This document shows positions 52,294 to 61,316 of a stretch of 64,000 bases of DNA, one piece after another (position 1 is the stretch's first letter; each line of letters begins with the position of its first letter). The notes beneath the pieces are model-generated. The model did no database searches. It had not been told where the DNA came from and saw only the letters and a program-made list of their open reading frames with translations. Made by a program: the position numbers and the translations under genes. This DNA is from NP936 sp002726085 (GTDB lineage: Bacteria; Acidobacteriota; Vicinamibacteria; Vicinamibacterales; UBA8438). The DNA lies in assembly GCA_036012905.1 (NCBI GenBank), contig DASCQF010000093.1, forward strand, positions 1-64,000, in the 5' to 3' direction.

Positions 52294-52877
52294 GACGCGC
52301 ACGAATCGATCGGCAGACCGCCGAGACACAGATCACCATCCGTCTCGGCATTGAGGGACGGGGCCGCTACAGCGTCAGCACCGGCATCCGGTTCCTGGAC
52401 CACATGCTCGAACTGCTGGCGCGACACGGCGCCTTCGATCTCGACCTCGAGGCGAACGGCGACCTCGACGTGGACCAGCATCACACCGTCGAGGATGTCG
52501 GGATCGCGCTTGGCGAGGCGGTTGCCAAAGCGGTCGGGTCACGCCGCGGCATCAACCGCGCCGGGTACTTCGTGATGCCGATGGACGAGACACTGGGCGT
52601 CGCGGCAATTGACCTTGGCGGCCGGCCGCACGCCGTCGTCGATCTCCGGCTGCGGGTCCAGCGGGTGGGTGACCTCCAGTCGGAGCTGATTCAGGACTTC
52701 TTCGAGGGGTTCGCGCAAGGCGCGCGCGCGAACGTGCACGTGAAGGTGCTCTACGGCCGCTCGAGTCATCACCAGGTCGAGGCACTCTTCAAGGCGTTCG
52801 CCAGGGCACTCCGCGTCGCCTGCGACAAGGACCCGCGAATGGCGAAACAACTGCCGAGCACGAAGGGGCTGTTGTGA
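52290..52877 (+). CDS. hisB: Imidazoleglycerol-phosphate dehydratase
   Basis: A 195-residue monofunctional HisB. The two metal-binding motifs are FLDHMLELLARHGAFD with DQHHTVEDVG (residues about 30-74) and the second half GRSSHHQVEALFKAFARAL near residue 155. It dehydrates imidazoleglycerol phosphate. No histidinol phosphatase domain is fused. The 3' end overlaps hisH by 4 bp (GTGA). Confidence 0.96.
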   Translation: MRRARIDRQTAETQITIRLGIEGRGRYSVSTGIRFLDHMLELLARHGAFDLDLEANGDLDVDQHHTVEDVGIALGEAVAKAVGSRRGINRAGYFVMPMDETLGVAAIDLGGRPHAVVDLRLRVQRVGDLQSELIQDFFEGFAQGARANVHVKVLYGRSSHHQVEALFKAFARALRVACDKDPRMAKQLPSTKGLL

Positions 52878-53500
52878 TCGCCCTAATCGATTACGGGGCC
52901 GGCAACCTGACGTCGGTGCGCAAGGCGCTCGCCCATCTGGGCGCTGCGGTCACGACACCGCACGCCCCGGCCGACCTGGCGTCGGCGGGCGGCATCATCG
53001 TCCCCGGAGTCGGCAACTTCGGGGTCACCGCCGCGCTGGGACCGGACTGGCGGACCGCTATCCGCAGTCACATCGACCACCAGCGACCGCTGCTGGGGAT
53101 TTGTGTCGGCATGCAGTGGCTGTTCGACGGGAGCGAGGAAGCCCCTGGCCACTCCGGTCTGGAGCTGTTGGCCGGCACCTGTCGGCTGCTCGCCGAGGAG
53201 GAATCGGTCGACGGCCAGAGGGGGACGACGCGGTTCAAAGTGCCGCATGTCGGATGGAACTCGTTGCACCTGACCAAACGTTCGTGGCTCCTCGATGGCG
53301 TCGCCGAGGGCGACCAGGTGTACTTCACGCATTCGTTCGCCGCACCGGTCACGACCGACTGCGTTGGAGCGACTCAGTATGGCGTCGCATTCGCGGCGGC
53401 CGTGGAGCGGGACTACGTGGGCGGCGTACAGTTTCATCCCGAGAAGTCGTCGGACGTGGGCCTTCGGATCTTGACCAACTTTCTGCGGAAGGTGACCTGA
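52874..53500 (+). CDS. hisH: Imidazole glycerol phosphate synthase glutaminase subunit
   Basis: A 208-residue class I glutamine amidotransferase. Triad residues: nucleophile Cys in LLGICVGMQWLF (about residue 77), His and Glu in GVQFHPEKSSD (about residue 184). It delivers ammonia to HisF. GTG start overlaps the hisB stop. Confidence 0.96.
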   Translation: MIALIDYGAGNLTSVRKALAHLGAAVTTPHAPADLASAGGIIVPGVGNFGVTAALGPDWRTAIRSHIDHQRPLLGICVGMQWLFDGSEEAPGHSGLELLAGTCRLLAEEESVDGQRGTTRFKVPHVGWNSLHLTKRSWLLDGVAEGDQVYFTHSFAAPVTTDCVGATQYGVAFAAAVERDYVGGVQFHPEKSSDVGLRILTNFLRKVT

Positions 53501-53524
53501 ACGGGCCTGAAGGCCCTTGCTACC
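53500..53524. repeat. Short palindromic repeat at the hisH stop codon
   Basis: AACGGGCCTGAAGGCCC then TTGCTACC overlaps the last base of the TGA stop of hisH and fills most of the hisH-hisF gap. It matches 33164-33189. Confidence 0.75.
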
Positions 53525-53541
53525 AGGTAGATTCCATTTCC

Positions 53542-54342
53542 ATGCTGTCCAAGCGCATCATCGCGTGTCTCGATGTTCGTGACGGGTCGGTCGTCAAGGG
53601 CATCAACTTCGAGGATCTCCGGAACGCCGGTGACCCGGCCACTCTGGCGCAACGCTACAACCGCGAGGGGATCGACGAGATAGTGATTCTCGACGTGACC
53701 GCCACAATCGAGAAGCGGAAGGCGCTCGCCGAGACGATTCAGGCGGTGGCCCGGGAGATCTTCTTGCCGTTGTGTGTCGGCGGCGGCATCCGTGGCGAGG
53801 ACCACGCAGAGGCGGCCATAGAGGCTGGCGCAGACAAGGTCGGCATCAACACCGCGGCACTCAGTCAGCCCGAGTTGATCACCTCGCTGGCCGCGCGGTA
53901 CGGCAGTCAGGCGGTCATCGTCGCGATCGATGCAAAGCGTGAGGGCGACCGGTTCAAGATCTATGTTCGCAGTGGACAGCAGGGCACCGACCGCGATGCC
54001 GTGGAGTGGGCGCGCGAGGCGGCCGACCGGGGCGCCGGAGAGATTCTGCTCACGTCGATCGACCGCGACGGAACCAAACAGGGGTTCGACTGCGAGCTGA
54101 CAGCCGCTGTGTCGGCGGCGGTCCCGATTCCGGTCATCGCATCGGGTGGCGCCGGCAATTTCGCCCACTTCGTGGATGTGTTCACCGAGGGTCAGGCCGA
54201 CGCGGCGCTCGCCGCCTCGATTTTTCATTACGACGAGCATGCCGTGGAGGACCTGAAAGAACATCTCCACGCACACGGAATCCCGGTGCGGCTCCAATCA
54301 GCAAGTCAGGAGCCAGAAGGCAGAAGTCAGAAGTCAGAGTGA
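53542..54342 (+). CDS. hisF: Imidazole glycerol phosphate synthase cyclase subunit, with repeat-encoded tail
   Basis: A 266-residue (beta-alpha)8 barrel. Catalytic acids: Asp in IIACLDVRDG (about residue 11) and Asp in LLTSIDRDGTKQG (about residue 130); phosphate sites at VGGGIR and ASGGAGN. It makes IGP and AICAR with HisH. The last 14 residues (ASQEPEGRSQKSE) are a translated heptamer array beyond the normal end of the barrel. Confidence 0.96.
   Translation: MLSKRIIACLDVRDGSVVKGINFEDLRNAGDPATLAQRYNREGIDEIVILDVTATIEKRKALAETIQAVAREIFLPLCVGGGIRGEDHAEAAIEAGADKVGINTAALSQPELITSLAARYGSQAVIVAIDAKREGDRFKIYVRSGQQGTDRDAVEWAREAADRGAGEILLTSIDRDGTKQGFDCELTAAVSAAVPIPVIASGGAGNFAHFVDVFTEGQADAALAASIFHYDEHAVEDLKEHLHAHGIPVRLQSASQEPEGRSQKSE
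54303..54341 (+). repeat. Heptamer array in frame with the hisF C-terminus
   Basis: Units AGTCAGG, AGCCAGA, AGGCAGA, AGTCAGA, AGTCAGA run to the hisF stop codon and encode its tail. Confidence 0.88.
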
Positions 54343-54403
54343 CCGGACCACAGATGAACGTAATCGAATCAATGGCGAGGACATCGGCCTTTGCACCAGC
54401 TTG

Positions 54404-54440
54404 CTCCTGCCTCCTGCCTCCTGCCTCCTGTCTCCTTGGG
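54404..54440 (+). repeat. Heptamer array (CTCCTGC type) upstream of hisA
   Basis: Five units (CTCCTGC x4, CTCCTGT) ending CTCCTTGGGGCAT just before the hisA start. Opposite sequence polarity to the array that ends hisF 60 bp upstream. Confidence 0.88.
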
Positions 54441-54448
54441 GCATCCGC

Positions 54449-55138
54449 ATGCTAATTCCGTCGATCGACCTGAAGAACGGGCGTGTGGTGCAACTCGTCC
54501 AGGGCGAGCGGCTGGCGATCGAGACCGACGACCTCGACGGCTGGATCGACCGGTTCGCGCGGTTTCCCAAGGTGCAGCTCATCGACCTGGACGCCGCCAT
54601 GGGATCGGGTACCAATGACGCCCTGGTCCGCCGGGTCGCACCACAATTGCCGTGCCGGGTCGGTGGCGGCATCCGGTCGATCGACCGGGCGCGGGAAGTG
54701 CTCGATTATGGCGCTCTCAGGGTCATCGTCAGCTCGGCCCTGTTCATGGACGGCCAACCGGACGTGGCGTTCGCCAGGTCGCTGGCGGACGAGGTCGGCG
54801 CCGAGCGAGTCATCGCCGCCGTCGACAGCAAGGGCGGACGGGTTGTCATTCGCGGCTGGACCGAGCCGGTCGAGGTGACCGCCGTCGAGGCGGTGCGTGT
54901 GCTCGAGCCCTACTGTGGCGAGTTCCTCTACACGCACGTGGACCGTGAGGGGCTGATGACCGGCACCGACATGGAGGCGGTAGGGCAGGTGGCGGCCGCC
55001 ACGACCCGCCCTGTCACGGCGGCCGGGGGCATCACAACCCGGGCGGAGATAGACGCACTCGATGCAGCGGGCATCGACGCCGTCGTCGGCATGGCGATCT
55101 ACACCGGCACCCTGTCCATCGACGATTGGGAAGAATGA
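54449..55138 (+). CDS. hisA: Phosphoribosylformimino-AICAR-phosphate isomerase
   Basis: A 229-residue (beta-alpha)8 barrel related to HisF. Catalytic Asp in IPSIDLKNGRVVQL (about residue 7) and in YTHVDREGLMTG (about residue 127); phosphate sites CRVGGGIRS and TAAGGITT. It performs the fourth step (Amadori rearrangement). The ATG at 54449 is preceded by a heptamer array and no strong ribosome site. It is the last his gene here; hisC and hisE are absent. Confidence 0.94.
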   Translation: MLIPSIDLKNGRVVQLVQGERLAIETDDLDGWIDRFARFPKVQLIDLDAAMGSGTNDALVRRVAPQLPCRVGGGIRSIDRAREVLDYGALRVIVSSALFMDGQPDVAFARSLADEVGAERVIAAVDSKGGRVVIRGWTEPVEVTAVEAVRVLEPYCGEFLYTHVDREGLMTGTDMEAVGQVAAATTRPVTAAGGITTRAEIDALDAAGIDAVVGMAIYTGTLSIDDWEE

Positions 55139-55150
55139 ACTGAGCAGGAT

Positions 55151-55189
55151 GATGGCGAAGCCCACCCGGCTTCTCCTGTCTCCTTGGGA
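55151..55189 (+). repeat. Heptamer array (CTCCTGT type) with GGCGAAGCCC flank
   Basis: GATGGCGAAGCCCACC precedes CTTCTCCTGTCTCCTTGGG. Short copy in the leader of the methyltransferase gene. Confidence 0.7.
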
Positions 55190-55208
55190 GGCCTCTTTCG
55201 AGCAAGCC

Positions 55209-55958
55209 ATGCCCCAGCGCTGGGACCCAGAATCCTACGCCGAACATGCCCGGTTCGTATCCGAGTTGGGCGAGCCGGTCGCCGACGTGCTCGACCCGAA
55301 ACCGGGCGAGCGCATCTTGGACCTCGGGTGTGGCGATGGTGCTTTGACCGAGCGGTTTCGGAACGCGGGCTGCCTGGTGGTCGCCATCGACAGCAGCCCG
55401 GAACAGGTCTGGGCGGCGCGCAAGCGTGGCCTCGACGCGCGCATCATCGACGCCCGCGATCTCCCATTCGACACGGAGTTCGACGCGGTGTTCAGCAATT
55501 CCGTGCTCCACTGGATCGAGGACCCCGACCAGGTCCTCGCGTCGGTGTGGCGCTCCCTGAGGCCAGGTGGACGGTTCGTGGGCGAGTTCGGGGGCGCCGG
55601 CAATGTGGCCTCGATACGCGACGCGTTCATTGCCGCCCTCGGAGCCAGGCAGATCGACGTCGCGTCGGTGGACCCGTGGTACTTCCCGACCGCCGAACAG
55701 TATCGGAGCCGCCTGGAGGCGGGTGGCTTCTCGGTCGACACCATCCACCTCTTCCCACGACCAACGCCGCTGCCGGGTGACGTCACGCACTGGCTCCAGG
55801 TGTTCGCGCAGCCGTTCCTCATGGCGGTGCCGGACTCGGACCGCCCGGCACTCATCGCAGAGTTGCGGGCCAGGCTGGAACCCCGGATTCGCAGCGCCGA
55901 CGGGTGCTGGATCGTCGACTATGTGCGCCTTCGGTTCGCCGCGACACGACCCCGGTAG
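55209..55958 (+). CDS. Class I SAM-dependent methyltransferase (trans-aconitate methyltransferase-like)
   Basis: A 249-residue cytoplasmic methyltransferase. SAM-binding motif ILDLGCGDGALTERF (about residues 37-51), acidic VAIDSSPEQV, then DARDLPFDTEFDAVFSNSVLHWI (the HW of Tam-like enzymes) and RPGGRFVGEFGG. The substrate is a small acid or similar, not determinable. The ATG at 55209 is chosen because the homology starts at RWDPESYAEHARF. It follows hisA after a repeat and may ride on the his transcript. Confidence 0.88.
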   Translation: MPQRWDPESYAEHARFVSELGEPVADVLDPKPGERILDLGCGDGALTERFRNAGCLVVAIDSSPEQVWAARKRGLDARIIDARDLPFDTEFDAVFSNSVLHWIEDPDQVLASVWRSLRPGGRFVGEFGGAGNVASIRDAFIAALGARQIDVASVDPWYFPTAEQYRSRLEAGGFSVDTIHLFPRPTPLPGDVTHWLQVFAQPFLMAVPDSDRPALIAELRARLEPRIRSADGCWIVDYVRLRFAATRPR

Positions 55959-55979
55959 CAGCTTCATTCCGGAGCGACC

Positions 55980-57317
55980 ATGCACGAGCCGGACACCCGA
56001 CACAGAAGCGGCAGCCTTCTGTGGCGGCTCGTACGCGTGGCGGTGCAGGTCTTCTATCGCGTCGAGCGAGTCGGCCCGCCGCTGCCGGATGGGGCGTTGT
56101 TGCTGGTCGCTAACCACCCGAACACCCTGCTCGACCCCTCGCTGGTCCAGACAACCGCCGGGCGGCCCATCCGGTTCCTCGCAAAGTCGACGCTGTTCCA
56201 CGGACAGCTCCTGAGTCCGATCGTCCGCCGGTCTGGCGCGATTCCGGTCTACCGCAAGATCGACCCCGGCGTCGACACGTCCCGCAATGTCGAGATGTTC
56301 GCGGCGGTGCAGCAGGCGCTGGCAGAAGGCCATGCCATCTGTCTGTTTCCCGAGGGCGTCAGTCATGACAGCGGTCGGCTGGAACCGCTGCGCAGCGGCG
56401 CGGCCCGCATGGTGTTGACCAGCTGTGCCGCCGGTCACCCGGTGACCATCGTCCCGATCGGGCTCAATTTCGACCGGCTGCCGCTGTTTCGTTCTCGCGT
56501 GACTGTCGTGTTCGGTCAGCCCTTCGATGGCGCGGATCTCGTCGAGGCGTTCCGAAACCGACCGCAGGACGGTGCGCGCGCACTGACCGACCGGATTACC
56601 GACAGGCTGCGCCGGCTGCTGATCGAAGCGGACCCTCGCGCGGATCTTCCCCTCGTCGCCCGGATCGACCGGCTGTATGCCGCGGCGCGTGGCGTGTCTC
56701 GGGACCCTGCGGAGCGGGTACGCCGCCGCCAGCTCATCGCCAACGGCATCGAGCGGCTGCGCGCGAGCGACTCGGCGCAGTATGACGCCATACTCGACGA
56801 CCTCAAGGTCTACGACGACCAGCTGAAGGCGTTCGGTCTGCGGGAAGGCGATCTCGACCGCCGGATGCCCAGCGGTCTCGTGGTCCGGTTCTTGCTCCTC
56901 GAAGGCATTCGGGCGGTTGTGCTTGCGCCGCTCGCGCTTCTGGGCGTGCTGTGCTTTGCGCCGCCGTACTGGACCACCTGGGCGTTCAGCCGGAGGGCGC
57001 CCGACCTGCAGAGCCGCGCCACCTGGCAGGTGGTTGGGGGCGTGCTCATATACGGCACCTGGACCGCGGTACTGGCAACGACGGCCGGGCTGTGGCTAGG
57101 CACCAGCATCGGCGTAGTGATGGCCGTTGTGCTCCCCATCCTCGCCTTTGTCGGCCTCGCAGCGTTCGAGCGGGAAGCGTCCGTGTTGAAGCTGGTCCGC
57201 GCGTTCTTGGCCAGCAGACAGACTCCGCTTCGGGCGCGGGCCCGTCTCAAGCGTCAACGCGCGGCCATCGCGACGGTGCTCGACCGGGTAAGGGAATGGC
57301 TCGACACGGAGGCCTGA
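55980..57317 (+). CDS. PlsC-like 1-acylglycerol-3-phosphate acyltransferase with C-terminal membrane segments
   Basis: A 445-residue protein. Acyltransferase motifs: NHPNTLLDP (HX4D, about residue 45), the substrate-binding FPEGVSHDSGRLEPLRSGAARM (split about residues 123-144) and VPIGLNF. A C-terminal region with two to three hydrophobic segments (about residues 305-400) anchors it in the inner membrane. It probably acylates a lysophospholipid or glycerol-3-phosphate derivative. It lies 21 bp after the methyltransferase gene on the same strand. Confidence 0.88.
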   Translation: MHEPDTRHRSGSLLWRLVRVAVQVFYRVERVGPPLPDGALLLVANHPNTLLDPSLVQTTAGRPIRFLAKSTLFHGQLLSPIVRRSGAIPVYRKIDPGVDTSRNVEMFAAVQQALAEGHAICLFPEGVSHDSGRLEPLRSGAARMVLTSCAAGHPVTIVPIGLNFDRLPLFRSRVTVVFGQPFDGADLVEAFRNRPQDGARALTDRITDRLRRLLIEADPRADLPLVARIDRLYAAARGVSRDPAERVRRRQLIANGIERLRASDSAQYDAILDDLKVYDDQLKAFGLREGDLDRRMPSGLVVRFLLLEGIRAVVLAPLALLGVLCFAPPYWTTWAFSRRAPDLQSRATWQVVGGVLIYGTWTAVLATTAGLWLGTSIGVVMAVVLPILAFVGLAAFEREASVLKLVRAFLASRQTPLRARARLKRQRAAIATVLDRVREWLDTEA

Positions 57318-57331
57318 AGGCCTACGCCACA
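57311..57331. repeat. Short palindromic repeat containing the acyltransferase stop codon
   Basis: GGCCTGAAGGCC followed by TACGCCACA; the TGA stop of the acyltransferase lies inside the palindrome. Similar units are at 119-139, 33164-33189 and 53500-53524. Confidence 0.65.
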
Positions 57332-57356
57332 GAATCGACCCAAGTGAGCTCTGGGT

Positions 57357-58190
57357 TCAGGGCAGACCGAGTCGGTCGGCTAGGTCATGGAAGTCCGTCG
57401 CCGTGACATCGAACGACGGATCCGGTGACGTGTCGATCTCGCGGTCGGGACCGTACTCCAGCGGTCGTGGCACGTAGGCGGTCTTGAAGCCGAGCGCCGC
57501 GGCGGCCCGTAGATCGCCTTTGTGCGCCGCCACCATCATGACCTCCTCCGGCGCCAGCCCCAGCAGGTCGGCCGCGGTGAGATACACGTCCGGGTGGGTC
57601 TTGTACTGGTGCGCGAGCTCAGCCGAGAGCACGGCGTCCCAAGGCAGCCCGGCATGCTTGGCCATGTTCACCAACAACCCGACATTGCCGTTCGACAGCG
57701 ACGCCAGGACGAACCGCCCGCGGAGCCGTGTCAAACCGCCTACGGTGTCGGGCCAGGGTGCCAACCGGTGCCACACACGGTTGAGGTCGACGCGCGCCGC
57801 CTCGTCGAGCGACGTCAAGCCGAATTCGGGGATCAACCCATCGAGAATCATCCGATGCAGATCGTCAATCTTGGTCCAGGGCAGCTCACCACTGGTCACC
57901 CGGCGCATCGCGGGACCATACCCACCTCGCCACGCGTCGGCGAACGCCGGCCAGTCGACCTCGAGACCTGTCCGCGCGGAGAGTTGCTCGCCTTCTCGGA
58001 TGATCGACGACCGCCAGTCGACCACCGTGCCGAACACATCGAAGGTCATCGCCTTGACCTCCGCAATCCGGTCGGGGTCCGGCTGGGCGCGACCGGGCGC
58101 CTCCGACACGGCCGCGAACAGGCCGGCGATGACAGCCGCGGCGAGGAAACGGTGCTCACGGACACAAGCGACGAGGGACGTGATGATCAT
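57357..58190 (-). CDS. Exported HAD-superfamily protein, type II haloacid dehalogenase-like
   Basis: A 277-residue protein. Residues about 15-35 form a signal peptide, unusual for this family. The HAD nucleophile is in MTFDVFGTVVDW (about residue 50), motif II Ser in LASLSNGN and motif III Lys in HQYKTHPD. Motif IV reads VAAHKGDLRAA where haloacid dehalogenases have a Ser/Asn-Trp-Asp pattern, so the usual Asn is Lys. Activity could be a dehalogenase, a phosphatase or lost. It follows the cupredoxin gene by 3 bp on the same strand. Confidence 0.8.
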   Translation of the reverse strand: MIITSLVACVREHRFLAAAVIAGLFAAVSEAPGRAQPDPDRIAEVKAMTFDVFGTVVDWRSSIIREGEQLSARTGLEVDWPAFADAWRGGYGPAMRRVTSGELPWTKIDDLHRMILDGLIPEFGLTSLDEAARVDLNRVWHRLAPWPDTVGGLTRLRGRFVLASLSNGNVGLLVNMAKHAGLPWDAVLSAELAHQYKTHPDVYLTAADLLGLAPEEVMMVAAHKGDLRAAAALGFKTAYVPRPLEYGPDREIDTSPDPSFDVTATDFHDLADRLGLP

Positions 58191-58193
58191 GAG

Positions 58194-58589
58194 TCACTCC
58201 ACAATGACGATGGTGCCGAGAAGCCCAGGGTTCAGCGCATCCAGGTGGTCATGATACGTGCAAGTCTGCGGTGTCACAAAGTTGCCGGTTTCCTTGCTCT
58301 GGCCGGGTGAGATATTGCCAACCTGATTGATGACCGGGCACTCGGTGTGTGCCGGGTGCTGGTCGGACGACATCTCGTGCACGACGCTGTCGTTGTTCAC
58401 GAACAGTACACGCTCGCCGGCCCGGATCTGGATCGTCTGCGGACTCACGCCAGCCGAGCTAATCGTCACGACGTTGTTCGAACCGCCGGTGGAGCCATCG
58501 CTTGGCGCCGTCGGTACAGCGGAGTCGTCGCTCGTGCACGCCGTGGCCAACACGGCAAGCAGGAGCGGGCCCGCGAATCGTAGTCTCAT
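58194..58589 (-). CDS. Lipoprotein cupredoxin
   Basis: A 131-residue protein with a lipobox (VLATAC, Cys about residue 18), a Ser/Gly-rich linker, and a cupredoxin fold: VTISSAGVSPQTIQI, a His in SVVHEMSS (about residue 70) and a Cys-His region TPQTCTYHDHLDALNP (about residue 110). Copper binding is plausible. The ATG at 58589 opens the signal. It is followed by the exported HAD protein on the same strand and likely shares its transcript. Confidence 0.83.
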   Translation of the reverse strand: MRLRFAGPLLLAVLATACTSDDSAVPTAPSDGSTGGSNNVVTISSAGVSPQTIQIRAGERVLFVNNDSVVHEMSSDQHPAHTECPVINQVGNISPGQSKETGNFVTPQTCTYHDHLDALNPGLLGTIVIVE

Positions 58590-58773
58590 CACGTCGACCT
58601 CGGCAATATTCTCCCAAAGCGGCGCAATGAACAACTCTCCAATCCCTCCCCGTTCCTTGGACCGATCTTCGGCCCTGTCGGTTACATCGGGCAACGAGGT
58701 TTCGGGGCGGCGGCTGACCCTGTGAGTCAGAAGAGGGATTGATCCGAGAAGAGAGGACCGGGGATCGGCCTTC

Positions 58774-61278
58774 CTACATCCCCGGGAGCACCTTGTGCGT
58801 AAAGCCCATCACGTTTACGTCACGAAACATCGGGGTCGCGGGTGGCAGTTGGTTCGGGTCGAGAAAATCGACGTCGAAGGCGTAGGCGCGTGTCGGTGGG
58901 CTGTAGGTGTTGTTGCAGCACTGCCACGGCCCGACGGCCTGGCGGTTGTTGTAGAACGTGATCATCGCGCCCCGGTAATTCGCCGTTCGCCCACCCCAGT
59001 CCTCCAGCATCCGGAAGAAGTTGTGTGTCCCACCGTCGGTGCCGAAGTTGGTGAAGGTGCCGCTCGGGCGCGGGAACGCCTTGCCTTTCCCGGAGACGAT
59101 GGCCAGGCGATACCAGGTGGTCTGGGCATTGCGGTTCGTCTGACGGTGAGGCCACTGAAACGAGATCGCGTCGGTCCACGCATTTGACAGAAACGTTGCC
59201 GCGTCAGACATGACCGCGGTTGCGGCGTTCGGCTCGACGAAGCCGCCGGCACCGGCCGACGCGTTGAAGTCGCCCTCGATGTACATCGGGTTCTCGGAGG
59301 TCACCATCAATCCCGGCATTGGAATCTGGTTCAGGCCGCCGTTGGTCAACTTCAGCGCGCGGCGGAAGAAGATCGGCCGATTCGTCTGGGCGACGTTGAT
59401 GTTGACGAGGGTGCGGAGCGTCGCGTTGGCATCGAGCGGCGCCGCGCCGACGTTGAGCGGTACGTTGCCGTAGACCTCGAGCGTGCCGTTGTCGTTGAGG
59501 TCCTCGCCAGTATCGAGGGCGCCGTTGGGAGTGGCACTGCCGCTTGCCGGATTGACGAAGTCCTCCATACCGAGCTCGCCCGTCTCGTTTCCGCCGGCGT
59601 TCTTGTTCAAGCGGCGGTCGGAGAAATAGATTACAAAGCCGTTCTGGTTGAGCACGCTCGGGCCACTCACCCCGATAGCGCCGGCGAGCCAGCGCCGCAG
59701 GTTGTTGACGTCGAGCTCGACGTAGTGCATGACGCCGCTCAGATACACGCTCATCTGGTTCGTGCTGACGTTGTCGCGCCAGACCCCTTCTCGGGCGTCA
59801 TACAGGACAAGCGGCCAGTAGTCGTAGCCCGAAGTGCTTGCGTTGCCGCACCCCGTCTCCCCGGGCTGGGTGAGGTTGCCGTCGCCGCGGAGCCGCTGGA
59901 TCCGGATCACGGCATTCCCATTCGGATTCGGCCCGGCCGCGCAGCCGGGCGCGAGACTCGTGTGGGAGAAACCAAGCGCAAGAATCTCGGCCGTGACGTC
60001 GCTCCAGTTCCCAACGCCGTCCTGAATCTCGATTTTGATGAAGCCACCGTGCGACGTGTCATCCAACGGGAAGACATACCCCTCGCCGACGTTGCCGTTG
60101 GAGCGCGCGAGCGGTGGGGTGTTGGGGCCGACCACGTAACCGGCCCAGGGGTTCAACGGGTCGCCGCCCGTATCCACGCGATCGTCGAGCTCAATGGGCG
60201 GCGTCGGGGTCACCGTTGGCAGAGAGGTGATCTCGTTTGCCGTGTCCGAGAGCAGGATGCGCATGCCGGCGATGGCGAAGTGACGCTGTGGAAAGATCAG
60301 CCCATTCGGGTCCTCGGTCGCGGTCGGCCGCCGCACCAGATCGACCGGCTGCGCGCCCTGACTCACAATAGGCAGATCGAGCCGGGTTACGCCGGTGCTC
60401 CCGGTCCGGACGTTCGAGTTGTAGACGCCGGTCGACAGGTTCGTCCAGGTCGGCTCGTTGGGAGCCGAGTTCTCGTCGGCGATGACACTTCCCTCGTTGA
60501 TCTTGAGGTCGCGGTAGTTGCCTGGCGTGGTGACGATGTCGATCCTGCCGGTCCGGCTGGAGGTCGAATTGCCGTTCATGAAGCGGGCCCGAACGATCTC
60601 ACCCACTGCCGTCACCTTGTCCGAGAGCACCAGGCGGTTGCTGGCCGTCAGGAAAATGTTGCCATTGGAGTGAACCCGCCCGCCGAAGTTGAACGTCGGG
60701 CCGGGGTGAAAACCGAGGTCGGTCTCGGAGAAGGTGCCGAACTGGAAGACCGGGATGCTGACGGTCTGCAGGACGCGCTCGAGACCGCTCTCGGCTCCGT
60801 GGATGAGGCGTGCCGTCGTAGTGACGCGGTACTCCGACGCAAGACCGATGAAGCCCGCCCACGGACCGGACGTCACGGTCCGATTGAACGCGACCGGGTC
60901 GCCGATAAGAGGATCGCCCGACACTGTGTCGAAGTCGATGCGGTAGCCGTCCGAGCCATCTGGCTCGACCCAGGCGACGCCGTCGAAGCTCGGAGCGTTG
61001 TCGCCCAGCGCCCGTACCACGTCCCCGCTGGGTGAGAAATCGGTCGTGAAGATCTCGCCAAGCTCCGACGTCAGCTTTTCGAGACCGGCGTGCGCGGCGT
61101 AGAAGGAATCGGTCCCACCGACGTCCATGCCGCCAATCAGGCTTTCCGATGAGATCATCGCTGTGAAGCCGACGAGAAGCGACGACAGCAGCAACATGAC
61201 CATCAGGGTGGCGATCAACGCAACACCGTCTTCGGCGCGCACGGCTCGGCTACGAAGCGCGGTGTGGTTGTCCGTCAT
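58774..61278 (-). CDS. pilX: PilX-like minor pilin/pilus assembly protein, large
   Basis: An 834-residue protein with a short cytoplasmic lead and one membrane helix (about residues 18-40, GVALIATLMVMLLLSSLLV), the PilX-type N-terminus, followed by a very long extracellular part. That part has repetitive beta sequence and acidic calcium-binding-like stretches (DTGEDLNDNGTLEVYGN). It is much longer than classical PilX, so it may combine the PilX and adhesin roles; no PilY1 gene is in the window. Last gene of the pilin operon; 38 bp after pilW. Confidence 0.83.
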   Translation of the reverse strand: MTDNHTALRSRAVRAEDGVALIATLMVMLLLSSLLVGFTAMISSESLIGGMDVGGTDSFYAAHAGLEKLTSELGEIFTTDFSPSGDVVRALGDNAPSFDGVAWVEPDGSDGYRIDFDTVSGDPLIGDPVAFNRTVTSGPWAGFIGLASEYRVTTTARLIHGAESGLERVLQTVSIPVFQFGTFSETDLGFHPGPTFNFGGRVHSNGNIFLTASNRLVLSDKVTAVGEIVRARFMNGNSTSSRTGRIDIVTTPGNYRDLKINEGSVIADENSAPNEPTWTNLSTGVYNSNVRTGSTGVTRLDLPIVSQGAQPVDLVRRPTATEDPNGLIFPQRHFAIAGMRILLSDTANEITSLPTVTPTPPIELDDRVDTGGDPLNPWAGYVVGPNTPPLARSNGNVGEGYVFPLDDTSHGGFIKIEIQDGVGNWSDVTAEILALGFSHTSLAPGCAAGPNPNGNAVIRIQRLRGDGNLTQPGETGCGNASTSGYDYWPLVLYDAREGVWRDNVSTNQMSVYLSGVMHYVELDVNNLRRWLAGAIGVSGPSVLNQNGFVIYFSDRRLNKNAGGNETGELGMEDFVNPASGSATPNGALDTGEDLNDNGTLEVYGNVPLNVGAAPLDANATLRTLVNINVAQTNRPIFFRRALKLTNGGLNQIPMPGLMVTSENPMYIEGDFNASAGAGGFVEPNAATAVMSDAATFLSNAWTDAISFQWPHRQTNRNAQTTWYRLAIVSGKGKAFPRPSGTFTNFGTDGGTHNFFRMLEDWGGRTANYRGAMITFYNNRQAVGPWQCCNNTYSPPTRAYAFDVDFLDPNQLPPATPMFRDVNVMGFTHKVLPGM

Positions 61279-61316
61279 GGCTGGCTGTTTCTGCTGAGCG
61301 CGCACGTGTGGCAACC

